From Sneathiellales bacterium (GTDB lineage: Bacteria; Pseudomonadota; Alphaproteobacteria; JANQFL01), in contig JANQFL010000011.1 in assembly GCA_028277845.1 (NCBI GenBank), positions 124,001-188,000 on the forward strand: 64,000 nucleotides of DNA, given 5' to 3'. This document shows positions 1-8,066 of the stretch, in pieces; the stretch's first letter is position 1; each line of letters starts with the position of its first letter. Below the pieces are notes generated by a model that did no database searches, was not told where the DNA came from, and saw only the letters and a program-made list of their open reading frames with translations. Position numbers and translations under genes: made by a program.

Positions 1-1
1 G

Positions 2-172
2 GGTGTCGAAGACCAGGAAACCTGGGATGCCTTGGCTGACCTGGGATGCGAAATCAGCCAGGGCTTCTATATGAGCCGGCCGTTGAGTGCCCCGGATTTC
101 GCCGCCTGGCTCAACGAATCGCCATGGGGACTGGAGGATTCCGAGAATCAGTCCGTGGCCCAAGCGAACTGA
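2..172 (+). CDS. EAL-domain protein, C-terminal fragment (cyclic-di-GMP phosphodiesterase family)
   Basis: Only the last 56 residues are in the window and the 5' end lies outside. The fragment opens with GVEDQETWDAL, then LGCEISQGFYMSRPL and a short acidic tail, ending in TGA. This matches the end of EAL domains, where the conserved GVE precedes the final helix and the QG(Y/F) motif precedes the closing strand. EAL proteins hydrolyse cyclic di-GMP; whether this copy is active cannot be judged because the ELTE and metal-binding residues are upstream. What precedes the domain (GGDEF, PAS or membrane sensor) is unknown. Confidence 0.85.
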   Translation, partial: GVEDQETWDALADLGCEISQGFYMSRPLSAPDFAAWLNESPWGLEDSENQSVAQAN

Positions 173-295
173 ACGACAGACAATAAGCCACACTATATTT
201 GCCAAGTCCGGCAATATGTTGAGGCAATAGCGTTACGAGCAACAAAATTTAGTTGTCGTGGTCAAAATGATCTGATAGGAATTGGGCAAAATAAA

Positions 296-358
296 GGGAC
301 GTCAGGAGCATAGGTCGGGCCCTATGCTTCGTATCTCGGAGAGATACTCCTGACGCCC
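296..358 (+). ncRNA. Candidate structured RNA: perfect three-way junction
   Basis: The stretch folds on paper into three stems with almost no unpaired bases. The closing stem is GGG, a bulged A, then CGTCAGGA (300-307) with TCCTGACG (348-355) and CCC. The second is GCATAGG (308-314) with CCTATGC (321-327). The third is GTATCTC (331-337) with GAGATAC (341-347). A terminator-like hairpin follows at 372-410, so the pair could be a small RNA of about 115 nt or a leader element. It matches no RNA family that I recognise. No protein gene starts within 1.2 kb downstream, which argues against a riboswitch. The strand is set by the downstream T-run; the promoter is not identifiable. Confidence 0.45.
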
Positions 359-371
359 CAGGAGCCGGTCA

Positions 372-410
372 AGCCCCAGTCGCGCGCGACGCGTGGCTGG
401 GCGGCTTTTT
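372..410 (+). terminator. Rho-independent terminator-like hairpin
   Basis: AGCCCCAG (372-379) can pair with CTGG plus GGCT (397-406, two bases bulged). The loop is GC-rich and contains the palindrome GTCGCGCGCGAC (379-390). The stem is followed directly by TTTTT and ATT. It could end the upstream EAL transcript or, more interestingly, the candidate RNA at 296-358. Confidence 0.5.
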
Positions 411-1199
411 ATTGGCCTGGCGCGTTTCCCGTGAAGAAAACCCACCTGACCAACATGCTCCAACCAAAAAGGCTTCGTCCGATCTACCGTTATGCCCGTT
501 TTCTTCCGCACAAGAAACCGAACCGATATTTCTTCCGATCTGCCCTGACCCCTTTCCCGAGACCTGCATTCCGGGATCGAAATGCGCGGCTTCAGGGCCG
601 GAGCCAGCCGGTAACCTCCCCCTTACGACCGTCCCCCGAAGGTTCCGCCCGAAAAGGACAGCCTACCTGCAGAACCCGCCGCCAGTTCACATTCCGGCAC
701 AGACGGGCAAACCCACCCGTACCGGTCCATGTCCTTGCGGCAAGGCCTTCAAGGTCTGGCGGCTGTGGCACCCACGCACCCGGCTGACGCCGGCCTTGTG
801 GCTGTCACGGCCACCACCTTCCGCGGATTTCCTTTGGCTTCGGAACGCCCCCGAAAGGGCATTCTGAAAACCGCGGAACCTCCTTCGTCCCGATCGGTCC
901 ACCGTCATGTCCGCCCCGAAGGGTAGCCATGTCGGATTCCCGGCCGAAACGGTAACCAGCCCCGATCTCTCTTCACTTGGCGCCCGAAGGCGCCACGATC
1001 CAATCAATCGTTTCCGGCTACGCGGAACGCTTTCCAAATCTCCAGACCAGCCGAAACCGGCCCGGGAATTCGCAAATCGCCCCACCGGAAGGGGAACTTG
1101 CCGTCCCCGTCGATTACTTTCGAAGCGCGACCTCTCAAGTAATCGACCGAAGATCAGGTTAGTTATTCGAAGGTTCTTCAAAGAAGAACTACCGGATAA
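411..1199. other. Gene-free, C-rich, hairpin-dense stretch
   Basis: No convincing gene is present: the open frames are proline/arginine-rich, unlike any family I know, and lack ribosome binding sites. The top strand is visibly richer in C and A than in G and T. Short hairpins recur: TGGCGCC-CGAA-GGCGCCA (978-995), CCC-CGAA-GGG (914-923), GCCC/GGGC (847-860), an 11-bp perfect inverted repeat GTCGATTACTT/AAGTAATCGAC (1109-1119 and 1137-1147), and GTTCTTC-AAA-GAAGAAC (1173-1189). Related CCCGAAGG-type words appear several more times. It may be one long structured transcript, the flank of a replication origin, or decayed sequence. Confidence 0.5.
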
Positions 1200-1447
1200 T
1201 GTCCCCTAAACCTTCGACGCTATCGCGTGCAGGAAAAGTATCGCTTATATTTTCTTTTATCTGCAACAATAAAATTTTAGAAATGGCAAAAAAATTGTGC
1301 ATAAAATTACTCAAATCGCACAAACAACAAACAAGTTATCCACAGAATTACTCACATCAACTATCCAAAGTATGTTCGTTTACTTGGCACCGCAAAATGT
1401 TGTTTGAATCGAACAGCCGGGTTTACCGCGGCCGAAATCCGTAGGAC
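1200..1447. other. AT-rich segment with DnaA-box-like cluster (origin-like, unproven)
   Basis: From about 1237 the sequence turns strongly AT-rich, in contrast to the GC-rich surroundings. It contains a perfect consensus DnaA box TTATCCACA (1336-1344) and a second perfect match to TTATNCACA on the minus strand (TGTGCATAA, 1296-1304). Three near matches lie nearby: TTACTCACA (1348-1356), CTATCCAAA (1361-1369) and TTACTCAAA (1307-1315). Five boxes within about 75 bp beside an AT-rich tract in a long intergenic gap is the usual look of a replication origin. The neighbouring genes are not the ones I associate with alphaproteobacterial chromosomal origins, so this could also be a DnaA-titrating or DnaA-regulated site. 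Confidence 0.4.
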
Positions 1448-1607
1448 TCACTTTTCACCGCGACGGCCGGTGCAGGCGTTCGAGCGTTCCGTTATCGGCT
1501 TCGGCAACGGTTCAAAGTTGCAACACTGTCGGCTTCATGGAACCATAGGCAGATAGTTCGACAGTCATTTCAATGTGCCTTCCCGGATATCGAGCGAATT
1601 CTCAGTG

Positions 1608-2252
1608 ATGGCTTCTTTTATTCTTCGTCGGAACGTCTTGCATTGCTTGGCCGCGTTTGCGGTCGTCCTGATCCTGTCTACCACCGCGGCGCACGCGGAA
1701 CGGCCCAACCCGGGCGACGCGGCGCGGTTCATTCAAAACCTCGGCGACCGCGCTATCGCGACATTGCGGCAACGGAACCTGTCGATGTCGGCGCGCGAAC
1801 AGACGTTCCGGCGGCTGCTGGCCGAGGGTTTCGCGCTTGATCTGATCGGGCGGTTCGCCATGGGACGCCACTGGCGCCGGGCAACCCCCGTCCAACGCAG
1901 CGACTACACCTCGCTGTTCTCCGTCTACATTCTGAAAACCTATTCCAAACGGCTCGGCGGGTACGCCGGCGAGACCCTTGCGGTCACGGGAACGAGACCG
2001 GCCGGCAAAAGGGACGTCCTGGTGCAAACCAAGATCTCGCGGCCATCGGGGCCGCCGCTGGTGGCCGGATGGCGGGTGCGAACGATCAACGGCGCGCCGA
2101 AGATCGTGGATATCATGGTGGAAGGGATCAGCATGGCGCTGACCCAGCGCCAGGAGTTCGCCTCGGTCATCTCTCAAAGGGGCGTGGACGGCCTGATCAT
2201 CGCCTTGCGCGCCCGGGCCGACGAACTGTCCGCGACGGCGTCACTGCAATGA
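1608..2252 (+). CDS. MlaC/Ttg2D-family periplasmic phospholipid-binding protein
   Basis: The protein has 214 residues from the ATG at 1608. That start gives a clean signal peptide (RRN, then a long hydrophobic core, cleavage after AHA near residue 30). A GTG at 1575 in the same frame would add 11 residues in front and looks less likely. The rest has the MlaC pattern: a helical part with FRRLLAEGFALDLIGRFAMG, then RSDYTSLFSVYILKTYSKRL and a beta-rich half ending in MVEGISMALTQRQEFASVI. MlaC ferries phospholipids between outer- and inner-membrane Mla complexes. The MlaA-like gene two positions downstream supports this role. The MlaFEDB transporter genes are not in the window. The stop overlaps the next start (ATGA), implying coupled translation. 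Confidence 0.85.
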   Translation: MASFILRRNVLHCLAAFAVVLILSTTAAHAERPNPGDAARFIQNLGDRAIATLRQRNLSMSAREQTFRRLLAEGFALDLIGRFAMGRHWRRATPVQRSDYTSLFSVYILKTYSKRLGGYAGETLAVTGTRPAGKRDVLVQTKISRPSGPPLVAGWRVRTINGAPKIVDIMVEGISMALTQRQEFASVISQRGVDGLIIALRARADELSATASLQ

Positions 2253-3124
2253 GCATCGGAAACACAGACATGACATTACGACGCATGCCGGAAAACCCGC
2301 GCGGCACGACCCGCGCAGCGCGGCGCCGGACAAGCGCGGCGTTTGCGATCGTGATCGCCTGCGTCATGGGTTCCGTCTCTGCCCATGCCGATTTCGAAAC
2401 AGGTTGGCAAGCGTACCAGAGAGGCGATTTCGCGGTTGCCCACGAGCAATGGATGTCGGCCGCCGGCGCCGGCGATGCGCGCGCGCAATTCAATCTCGGT
2501 GTCTTGTTCGCCGAGGGAAAAGGCGTCGACGCGGACCGCGGCAAGGCGCTCGAATGGTGGCGCAAGGCGGCGGACAGACAGCACACCGCAGCGCTGCACA
2601 ACCTGGCCAATCATCATATTTTCAGCGGCGGAACGGATCGGGATTACGCCACCGCCGTCGCGCTGCTGCGGCAGGCGGCGGGCCTCGGCCTGGCCAAGTC
2701 CCAGTATGCCCTGGGCAAGATGTACGAGGCCGGACTGGGCACCGAAAAGAACGAAGACGAGGCGGCAAAACTGTTCCTGGCCGCCGCCAATCAGGGCGAC
2801 ATGCGCGCTCAGTACAATCTCGGCAAGGTCTACCGGGACGGCCGCGGCGTGGACGCCGATCCCGCCGCCGCCGCACAATGGTTTCTGAAATCGGCGGAGC
2901 AAGGCTACGCCAAGGCGCAGAACCACATCGGCACCCGTTACGCCCGCGGCCTCGGCATCGAACAGAACGATGTCGAGGCGCTGAAATGGATCCTTCTGGC
3001 GGCCCGTCAGGGCCACGAAGCCGCCATCGAGAACAGAAAACCGCTTCTGATGCGCATGCCCGCGGAACAGGTGCGCAAGGCCCGGTCCCTGGCCGATCAC
3101 TGGATGCCGAAACCGGCCAACTGA
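2249..3124 (+). CDS. Secreted Sel1-repeat (TPR-like) protein
   Basis: The gene starts in an ATGA overlap with the MlaC-like gene; a second in-frame ATG at 2270 is also possible. The 291-residue product has a basic N-terminus, a hydrophobic stretch ending SVSAHA (signal peptide, processing near residue 50) and five consecutive Sel1 repeats of about 36 residues (patterns such as AQYNLGKVYRDGRGVDADP). Sel1 repeats form helix-turn-helix scaffolds for protein contacts. Its place between MlaC-like and MlaA-like genes suggests a periplasmic adaptor for the same envelope process, but that is inference; no substrate can be read from the sequence. Confidence 0.85.
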   Translation: MSIGNTDMTLRRMPENPRGTTRAARRRTSAAFAIVIACVMGSVSAHADFETGWQAYQRGDFAVAHEQWMSAAGAGDARAQFNLGVLFAEGKGVDADRGKALEWWRKAADRQHTAALHNLANHHIFSGGTDRDYATAVALLRQAAGLGLAKSQYALGKMYEAGLGTEKNEDEAAKLFLAAANQGDMRAQYNLGKVYRDGRGVDADPAAAAQWFLKSAEQGYAKAQNHIGTRYARGLGIEQNDVEALKWILLAARQGHEAAIENRKPLLMRMPAEQVRKARSLADHWMPKPAN

Positions 3125-3212
3125 ATCGGAGAAAAACATCCGCATTTCGTTAGAAAATCGTGAACCATCTCGCGGCTAAACTGCAAGTGCTCCAGGATAT
3201 GAGGGGGATCCG

Positions 3213-4721
3213 TTGAAGTACCGGCATGACCCGGACCAGGTGCGTGTGCCGACACGGTTTGCAGCAGCCGCGCGGACGGTCCTGGCCGCCTTCGCCTTGC
3301 TGGCGGGTATCGCCTTCGCAGGCGGCCAGCCGGCCGCGCAGCAGGCCCTGCCGGACAATTTCCGCGCCGCACTGGACGCCGCGGCCGCCTATGTGCGGCA
3401 CGGCCACAGTCTCGAAACCCGCGTCGCCAACAGTCTGAACAACCGCCCGCTATACGGCCGGTACCAGCGCCAGTCGCGGTCCCGCGCCGACGCCCAGATG
3501 GCGTCCACGGTGGTCGAACTGATCGAACGCCGGCCCGACCTGGCCAGAACCATCGTCGACTATGCCGGCCGTGTCGCTCCGGAGACCCGGCAATACGTGA
3601 CATATTCGGCGGCAACGGCCTTTCCCGCACTGGGCATCACCGGCGCGGCGTCGCCGGCGACCGCTGCCGTGCCGCCGCCGGCCCCGCCCCGGACGGCCTC
3701 CGGCGCCTATCCGGACTGGTACGCCCAGCCGCCACGGCGCACGATCCCGTCCTACGGCCGGCCGTCGGCGGCCCCGTCCGCGCCGGCCTCGCCGCCGCTG
3801 TCCGCCATATCGCCGCGGCAACCCGCCGGCTTCGGCATTCCGGCGTACATGGCCGGCGCCTATAACCGGCCGGCCACCATGCTGGGAAGCGCTCCGGCCG
3901 TCGGGCCCGGCCGCATCCCGTTGGTGCGCCCGCGCCACAGCTACGACGTGGATTACGGCAGCACCGCCACCGCGCCGGCCTATCCCGGCCAGACCGGTCC
4001 GGTGCGCCTTGCCCGCGTGGACCCGGACACGGCGACGTCCGCGGTCGAAGCGATCGAACCCGATGTCATGGTCGACCCGCTCGAGCCCATGAACCGGGCG
4101 ATCTTCGCCTTCAACGACGTGCTGGATACGGTCCTGTTCCGGCCGTTGGCCAAGCTCTACAGCTTCGCCCCGGCGCCGATCCGCAATTCCATGCGCCGTT
4201 TCTTCTCCAACCTCAACGAGCCGCTGGTGGCGGTCAACGACACCTTGCAGCTCGATCTGAAGGATGCGGGCACGGCCGTGGGCCGGTTCGCCGTCAACAG
4301 CACCATCGGCGTGCTCGGCCTGTTCGACCCGGCAACGTCGTTCGGTCTGGAGGCGCATCACGCGGACTTCGGGCAAACCCTGCACAGCTACGGCGTCGGT
4401 CCGGGGCCCTATATCGTGCTGCCCATCCTGGGCCCGTCCAACCTGCGCGACACGGTGGGCCGGGTCGGCGATGTTTTCCTCGACCCCCTGACCTACGCCC
4501 TGTGGAACGAGGAGGAAATCCGTCTCGCCCTGATCGGCGGCGGCCTGCTGGTCAAGCGCGAGGAACTGCTCGATCCGCTGGACGAGCTGAAATCCAGTTC
4601 CGTCGACTACTATGCGGCGACCCGCGGCGCCTACTACCAGAACCGCGCCCTGCAACTGGCGAAGGGCCGGGCGGACGCCGGCAACAAGTCCCTGGACAGG
4701 CTGTTTGACGAACTCGAATAA
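3213..4721 (+). CDS. MlaA/VacJ-family protein with long N-terminal extension and no lipobox
   Basis: A TTG start at 3213 is chosen because GAGGGGG sits at 3201-3207, at proper spacing, and because it begins a signal peptide (ARTVLAAFALLAGIAFAGG). The product is 502 residues. Residues about 40-130 are helical, about 130-280 are a Pro/Ala/Tyr-rich low-complexity linker, and from about 287 there is a full MlaA domain (VDPLEPMNRAIFAFNDVLD, VNSTIGVLGLFDPA, LPILGPSNLRDTVG). MlaA withdraws mislocalised phospholipids from the outer leaflet of the outer membrane. MlaA is normally a lipoprotein of about 250 residues; here I find no cysteine anywhere, so it must be held differently. It ends 18 nt from the convergent ACT gene. 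Confidence 0.88.
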   Translation: MKYRHDPDQVRVPTRFAAAARTVLAAFALLAGIAFAGGQPAAQQALPDNFRAALDAAAAYVRHGHSLETRVANSLNNRPLYGRYQRQSRSRADAQMASTVVELIERRPDLARTIVDYAGRVAPETRQYVTYSAATAFPALGITGAASPATAAVPPPAPPRTASGAYPDWYAQPPRRTIPSYGRPSAAPSAPASPPLSAISPRQPAGFGIPAYMAGAYNRPATMLGSAPAVGPGRIPLVRPRHSYDVDYGSTATAPAYPGQTGPVRLARVDPDTATSAVEAIEPDVMVDPLEPMNRAIFAFNDVLDTVLFRPLAKLYSFAPAPIRNSMRRFFSNLNEPLVAVNDTLQLDLKDAGTAVGRFAVNSTIGVLGLFDPATSFGLEAHHADFGQTLHSYGVGPGPYIVLPILGPSNLRDTVGRVGDVFLDPLTYALWNEEEIRLALIGGGLLVKREELLDPLDELKSSSVDYYAATRGAYYQNRALQLAKGRADAGNKSLDRLFDELE

Positions 4722-4739
4722 CGGGTCGGCGGTCGTCAG

Positions 4740-5264
4740 CTAGACGGACACCCAGTCGCACCCCATCTGCATCTGCTGCGCCGTATTGTCGACGGTGGCG
4801 AGGCATTTGTTCACCGCGCCGTCGGGGATCGAGACATTGTAGATGGTGACGTAGCGGTCGCCGTGGGACCCCGGGACCTTCTCGGAGTTCATGCGGACGA
4901 TGTTGGCGCCGAATTCGATGAACACTTCGCTCAGCCGCGCCACCAGGCCCGGCTGATCGCCGCCCTCGACGCGAATGCGGTGGGTGACACGGCCGCTGTC
5001 GTCGTGCGTGGTCTGGTGGTGAAACTCGCGCACCGTGATGTCGGCACCGTTGAGCAAGGGCACGGCGGCCAGGTCCGCCGCCGCATGGTCCGCCGTGACG
5101 TCCGACGGCAGTTCGACCACCGACGTGAACTCGAACCCGGTGCCCAGGACGGCGAAACTGGTGTCCCCCAGATTGGCGCCCATGTCGTAAAGCCGGCCGG
5201 TCAGCGCCGCGACAAGGCCGACCTTGTCGGATCCCAGGACGGAAATGAGGACGGTATGGCTCAT
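4740..5264 (-). CDS. Double ACT-domain protein, GcvR-like
   Basis: The 174-residue protein consists of two ACT domains: residues about 3-78 (TVLISVLGSDKVGLVAALTG) and about 93-168 (RIRVEGGDQPGLVARLSEVF). The D(K/Q)xGLVA turns are the usual amino-acid-binding elements. The arrangement resembles GcvR, the glycine cleavage repressor, which acts through GcvA. A GcvA-like LysR regulator does occur at 16487-17410, but far away, so a functional link is only suggested. There is no DNA-binding domain; action through a partner protein is expected. The gene converges on the MlaA-like gene. Confidence 0.78.
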   Translation of the reverse strand: MSHTVLISVLGSDKVGLVAALTGRLYDMGANLGDTSFAVLGTGFEFTSVVELPSDVTADHAAADLAAVPLLNGADITVREFHHQTTHDDSGRVTHRIRVEGGDQPGLVARLSEVFIEFGANIVRMNSEKVPGSHGDRYVTIYNVSIPDGAVNKCLATVDNTAQQMQMGCDWVSV

Positions 5265-5451
5265 GGTCGATCTGCCTGCGCGAATTCAATTACCGGGTTT
5301 CGATGGTACCATTGTGTATACCACCTTGGAACTCATCAATCAGGGAGGGTATAATCGCCGCTCGCCGCGGCTCGTTTCCGGACCGCGGCGTCTTTGATCC
5401 ACAGGCCGGCAGGCCACCTTCACCGTCCGGCTTCAGGGAGTCCACGAGGCG

Positions 5452-6042
5452 ATGGAATTCGGTCCCGACGTCACGCTCAACGAGCCCGCGTTCATCCACG
5501 ACACCGTGCGTATCTACGGCAAGGCGACCATCCACAAGGATGCGTCCCTGTGGCCCTACGCCGTTCTGCGCGCCGAATTTCACGAGATCGAAATCGGGGC
5601 ATGCACCAATATCCAGGATTTCGTCATGATCCACGTCGGGTCGTCGACGCCGACGCGCATCGGCGCCTATTGCTCCATCACCCATCACTGCACCATTCAT
5701 GGCGCCACCATCGGCGACAATTGCCTGATCGGTATCAACGCGACCATCATGGACGGCTGCGTGATCGGCGACAACTGCACCGTGGCCGGCGGCGCCTTCC
5801 TGCCGGAAAACACCGTCGTTCCCGACAACTCCGTCGTCATGGGCATGCCGGGCAAGGTCAAGCGGACCGACAATGGCTGGGTCAAGAACCGCTTCAACGC
5901 GTTCATCTACCATCAGAACGCCCTGGGATACGCCGAGGGTAACCACCGGGCCTGGACGGGCGAAAACTTCAGCCAGGCGGCCAATGCGGAGCTGAAACGC
6001 CTGACCGAGGCATTCGCCGCGATGACGGCCGGCGCGGAATAA
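5452..6042 (+). CDS. Gamma-carbonic-anhydrase-like left-handed beta-helix protein
   Basis: The 196-residue product is built from hexapeptide repeats (IGDNCLIGINATIMDGCVIGDNC). The three histidines expected for the zinc or iron site of gamma-class carbonic anhydrases are seen at H61 (MIHVG), H78 and H83 (THHCTIHG). A C-terminal helix (AELKRLTEAFAAM) closes the trimer fold. Homologues include YrdA/PaaY-type proteins; enzymatic carbonic anhydrase activity is not certain for that group. The GAGG just before the ATG supports the start. It lies 24 nt before dgcN, so the three genes probably form one operon, though its role with D-glutamate metabolism is unclear. Confidence 0.85.
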   Translation: MEFGPDVTLNEPAFIHDTVRIYGKATIHKDASLWPYAVLRAEFHEIEIGACTNIQDFVMIHVGSSTPTRIGAYCSITHHCTIHGATIGDNCLIGINATIMDGCVIGDNCTVAGGAFLPENTVVPDNSVVMGMPGKVKRTDNGWVKNRFNAFIYHQNALGYAEGNHRAWTGENFSQAANAELKRLTEAFAAMTAGAE

Positions 6043-6066
6043 CAGTTTCAGACAACGGGGCAGATC

Positions 6067-7059
6067 ATGGACCATCCCTATCTCATGTTCCTGGGCGACG
6101 CGCCCGACCAACTGGCGGCCAAAACGGCGCAGGGCATCGTCGACTGGCGGCCCGACTGGTGCGTCGGGCAATTGCGGCTGCCGGGCTGCAAGGCGGATCT
6201 CGGCATTCCGGACCTGACCCTGGAGGAAGCCCGGGACAAAGGCGTCAAAACGCTGATTGCCGGGGTGGCCAACGCCGGCGGGTTTCTGCCCGACACCTGG
6301 ATCGATACCCTGCGCGGCGCGCTGGAAGCCGACATGGACATCGCCAGCGGCCTGCACATGAAGCTGGCCGACATCGCCGAGGTCGCCGACCTGGCCGAAC
6401 GCCACGGCCGCCGGCTGTTCGACGTGCGGCACCCGACCCGCGCGTTCGCCACCGGCACCGGCCGCAAGCGCGGCGGCAAACGCCTGCTGACCGTCGGCAC
6501 CGACTGTTCCGTCGGTAAGATGTACACCGCCCTGGCGATCGAAAAGGAACTGCGCGACAGGGGTTCGAAAGCGGACTTTCGGGCCACCGGCCAGACCGGC
6601 ATTTTCATCGCCGGCGACGGCGTGTCCGTCGACGCCGTCGTCGCCGATTTCATCTCCGGCGCCGTCGAGTGGCTGTCGCCGGAAAACGATGCGGATCATT
6701 GGGACATCATCGAAGGCCAGGGTTCCCTCTACCATCCGGCGTTCGCCGGCGTCAGCATGGGTCTGCTGCACGGCGCCCAGGCCGATGCCCTGGTCATGTG
6801 CCACGAACCGACCCGCACCCACATGCGCGGACTGACCCATCAGCCGTTGCCCGACATCGGCGAATGCATCGCCGCCAACGAGGCCGCGGCGCGGCTGACC
6901 AACCCGGACGCCACCTGTATCGGCATCGCCGTCAATACCAAGGCGCTGACCGACGCGGAGCGCACGGCCTATCTCGCCGACCTGGAGGACAAACTCGCCC
7001 TGCCCTGCGCCGACCCCGTCGCCACGGGGATCTCCCGCATCGTGGACGCGCTTCCATGA
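6067..7059 (+). CDS. dgcN: DUF1611-family N-acetyltransferase DgcN
   Basis: The 330-residue protein carries an N-terminal Rossmann-like part and a central P-loop-like motif GTDCSVGKM (residues 144-152) typical of the DUF1611 family, followed by the family's ATGQTGIFIAGDGVSVDAVV and EGQGSLYHPAFAG blocks. DgcN acetylates D-glutamate in the DgcN-DgcA route of D-amino-acid catabolism. The immediate, translationally coupled dgcA downstream (ATGA overlap at 7056-7059) is the reason for choosing this name over a generic DUF1611 call. Its substrate in this organism is inferred from the pair. Confidence 0.85.
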   Translation: MDHPYLMFLGDAPDQLAAKTAQGIVDWRPDWCVGQLRLPGCKADLGIPDLTLEEARDKGVKTLIAGVANAGGFLPDTWIDTLRGALEADMDIASGLHMKLADIAEVADLAERHGRRLFDVRHPTRAFATGTGRKRGGKRLLTVGTDCSVGKMYTALAIEKELRDRGSKADFRATGQTGIFIAGDGVSVDAVVADFISGAVEWLSPENDADHWDIIEGQGSLYHPAFAGVSMGLLHGAQADALVMCHEPTRTHMRGLTHQPLPDIGECIAANEAAARLTNPDATCIGIAVNTKALTDAERTAYLADLEDKLALPCADPVATGISRIVDALP

Positions 7060-8042
7060 CCGCACGCTCCCTGTCGGTCGACACCGAGTCCTGGCCGCTC
7101 GAAACCGCGTTCACCATTTCCCGCGGCACCAAGACCAAGGCCGACGTGGTGACGGTGACGCTACGGCAGGGCGCGGCCACGGGCTGGGGCGAATGCGTGC
7201 CGTACGCCCGCTATGGCGAGAGCCTGGAGTCGGTCGTGGCGCAGATCGAGGCCTGCCGTGCGCAACTGGAGCAAGGCGCCGAACGCGCGGCCGTCCAGTC
7301 CCTGATGCCGGCCGGGGCGGCCCGCAATGCCGTCGATTGCGCGCTTTGGGACCTGGACGCCAAACTGTCCGGCCGGACCGCTTGGCAGTTGGCCGGCCTG
7401 GAGCCGCCGGCGCACTTGACCACGGCCTACACACTCAGCCTGGACACGCCGGAAAAGATGTACGAATCGGCCAAATCCAATGCGGACCGGCCGTTGCTGA
7501 AAATCAAGCTGGGCGGCCGCAAGGACATCGACCGGCTGCGGGCGATCCGCTCGGCGGCGCCGCAATCCGCGCTCATCGTCGACGCCAACGAGTCCTGGCC
7601 GGTGGAGGTCCTGGAACAGAACATCGCCGCCATGGCCGACCTGGGCGTCGCGTTGATCGAACAGCCCCTGCCGGCCGGGAAGGACGCGGCGCTGGCCCGC
7701 ATCGCCCATGCCGTGCCGATCTGCGCCGACGAATCGAGCCATCACAGACAAGGGCTCGCCGAATTGAAAGACCGCTACGACGTGGTGAACATCAAGCTGG
7801 ACAAGACCGGCGGCCTGACCGAGGCACTGGCCATGGCGCGGGAGGCAAAAAACCTGGGATTCCGGATCATGGTCGGCTGCATGGTCGGCACGTCCCTGGC
7901 CATGGCGCCCGCCATGCTGATCGGCAGCCTGGCGGAATTCGTCGACCTGGACGGCCCGCTCATTCTGGGTAAGGAACGCCGGCCGGGCATTGCCTACGAC
8001 CGCAGCACCATGCATATGGCGCCACGGGATCTTTGGGGCTGA
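7056..8042 (+). CDS. dgcA: N-acetyl-D-glutamate racemase DgcA (enolase superfamily, dipeptide epimerase-like)
   Basis: The 328-residue enolase-superfamily protein has all catalytic landmarks: KIK at 149-151, metal ligands D176 (VDANESW), E202 (EQPLPAGKD) and D225 (ADES), and the second-base lysine region NIKLDKTGG (247-253). This is the pattern of the L-Ala-D/L-Glu epimerase group. Next to dgcN it is best read as the enzyme that converts N-acetyl-D-Glu to N-acetyl-L-Glu. A muropeptide dipeptide epimerase role is the main alternative. It starts inside the end of dgcN (ATGA). Confidence 0.85.
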   Translation: MTARSLSVDTESWPLETAFTISRGTKTKADVVTVTLRQGAATGWGECVPYARYGESLESVVAQIEACRAQLEQGAERAAVQSLMPAGAARNAVDCALWDLDAKLSGRTAWQLAGLEPPAHLTTAYTLSLDTPEKMYESAKSNADRPLLKIKLGGRKDIDRLRAIRSAAPQSALIVDANESWPVEVLEQNIAAMADLGVALIEQPLPAGKDAALARIAHAVPICADESSHHRQGLAELKDRYDVVNIKLDKTGGLTEALAMAREAKNLGFRIMVGCMVGTSLAMAPAMLIGSLAEFVDLDGPLILGKERRPGIAYDRSTMHMAPRDLWG

Positions 8043-8066
8043 AGGACCGCCGGGCGGTGCGCCGGC

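Noticed and set aside
412-1181. Several overlapping open frames of 60-164 codons in the gene-free gap
   Set aside because: All are Pro/Arg/Ser-rich with no ribosome binding site and no family pattern; the stretch is better read as non-coding.
5290-7065. 591-residue minus-strand frame
   Set aside because: It runs opposite two well-supported genes (gamma-carbonic-anhydrase-like and dgcN) and resembles no protein.
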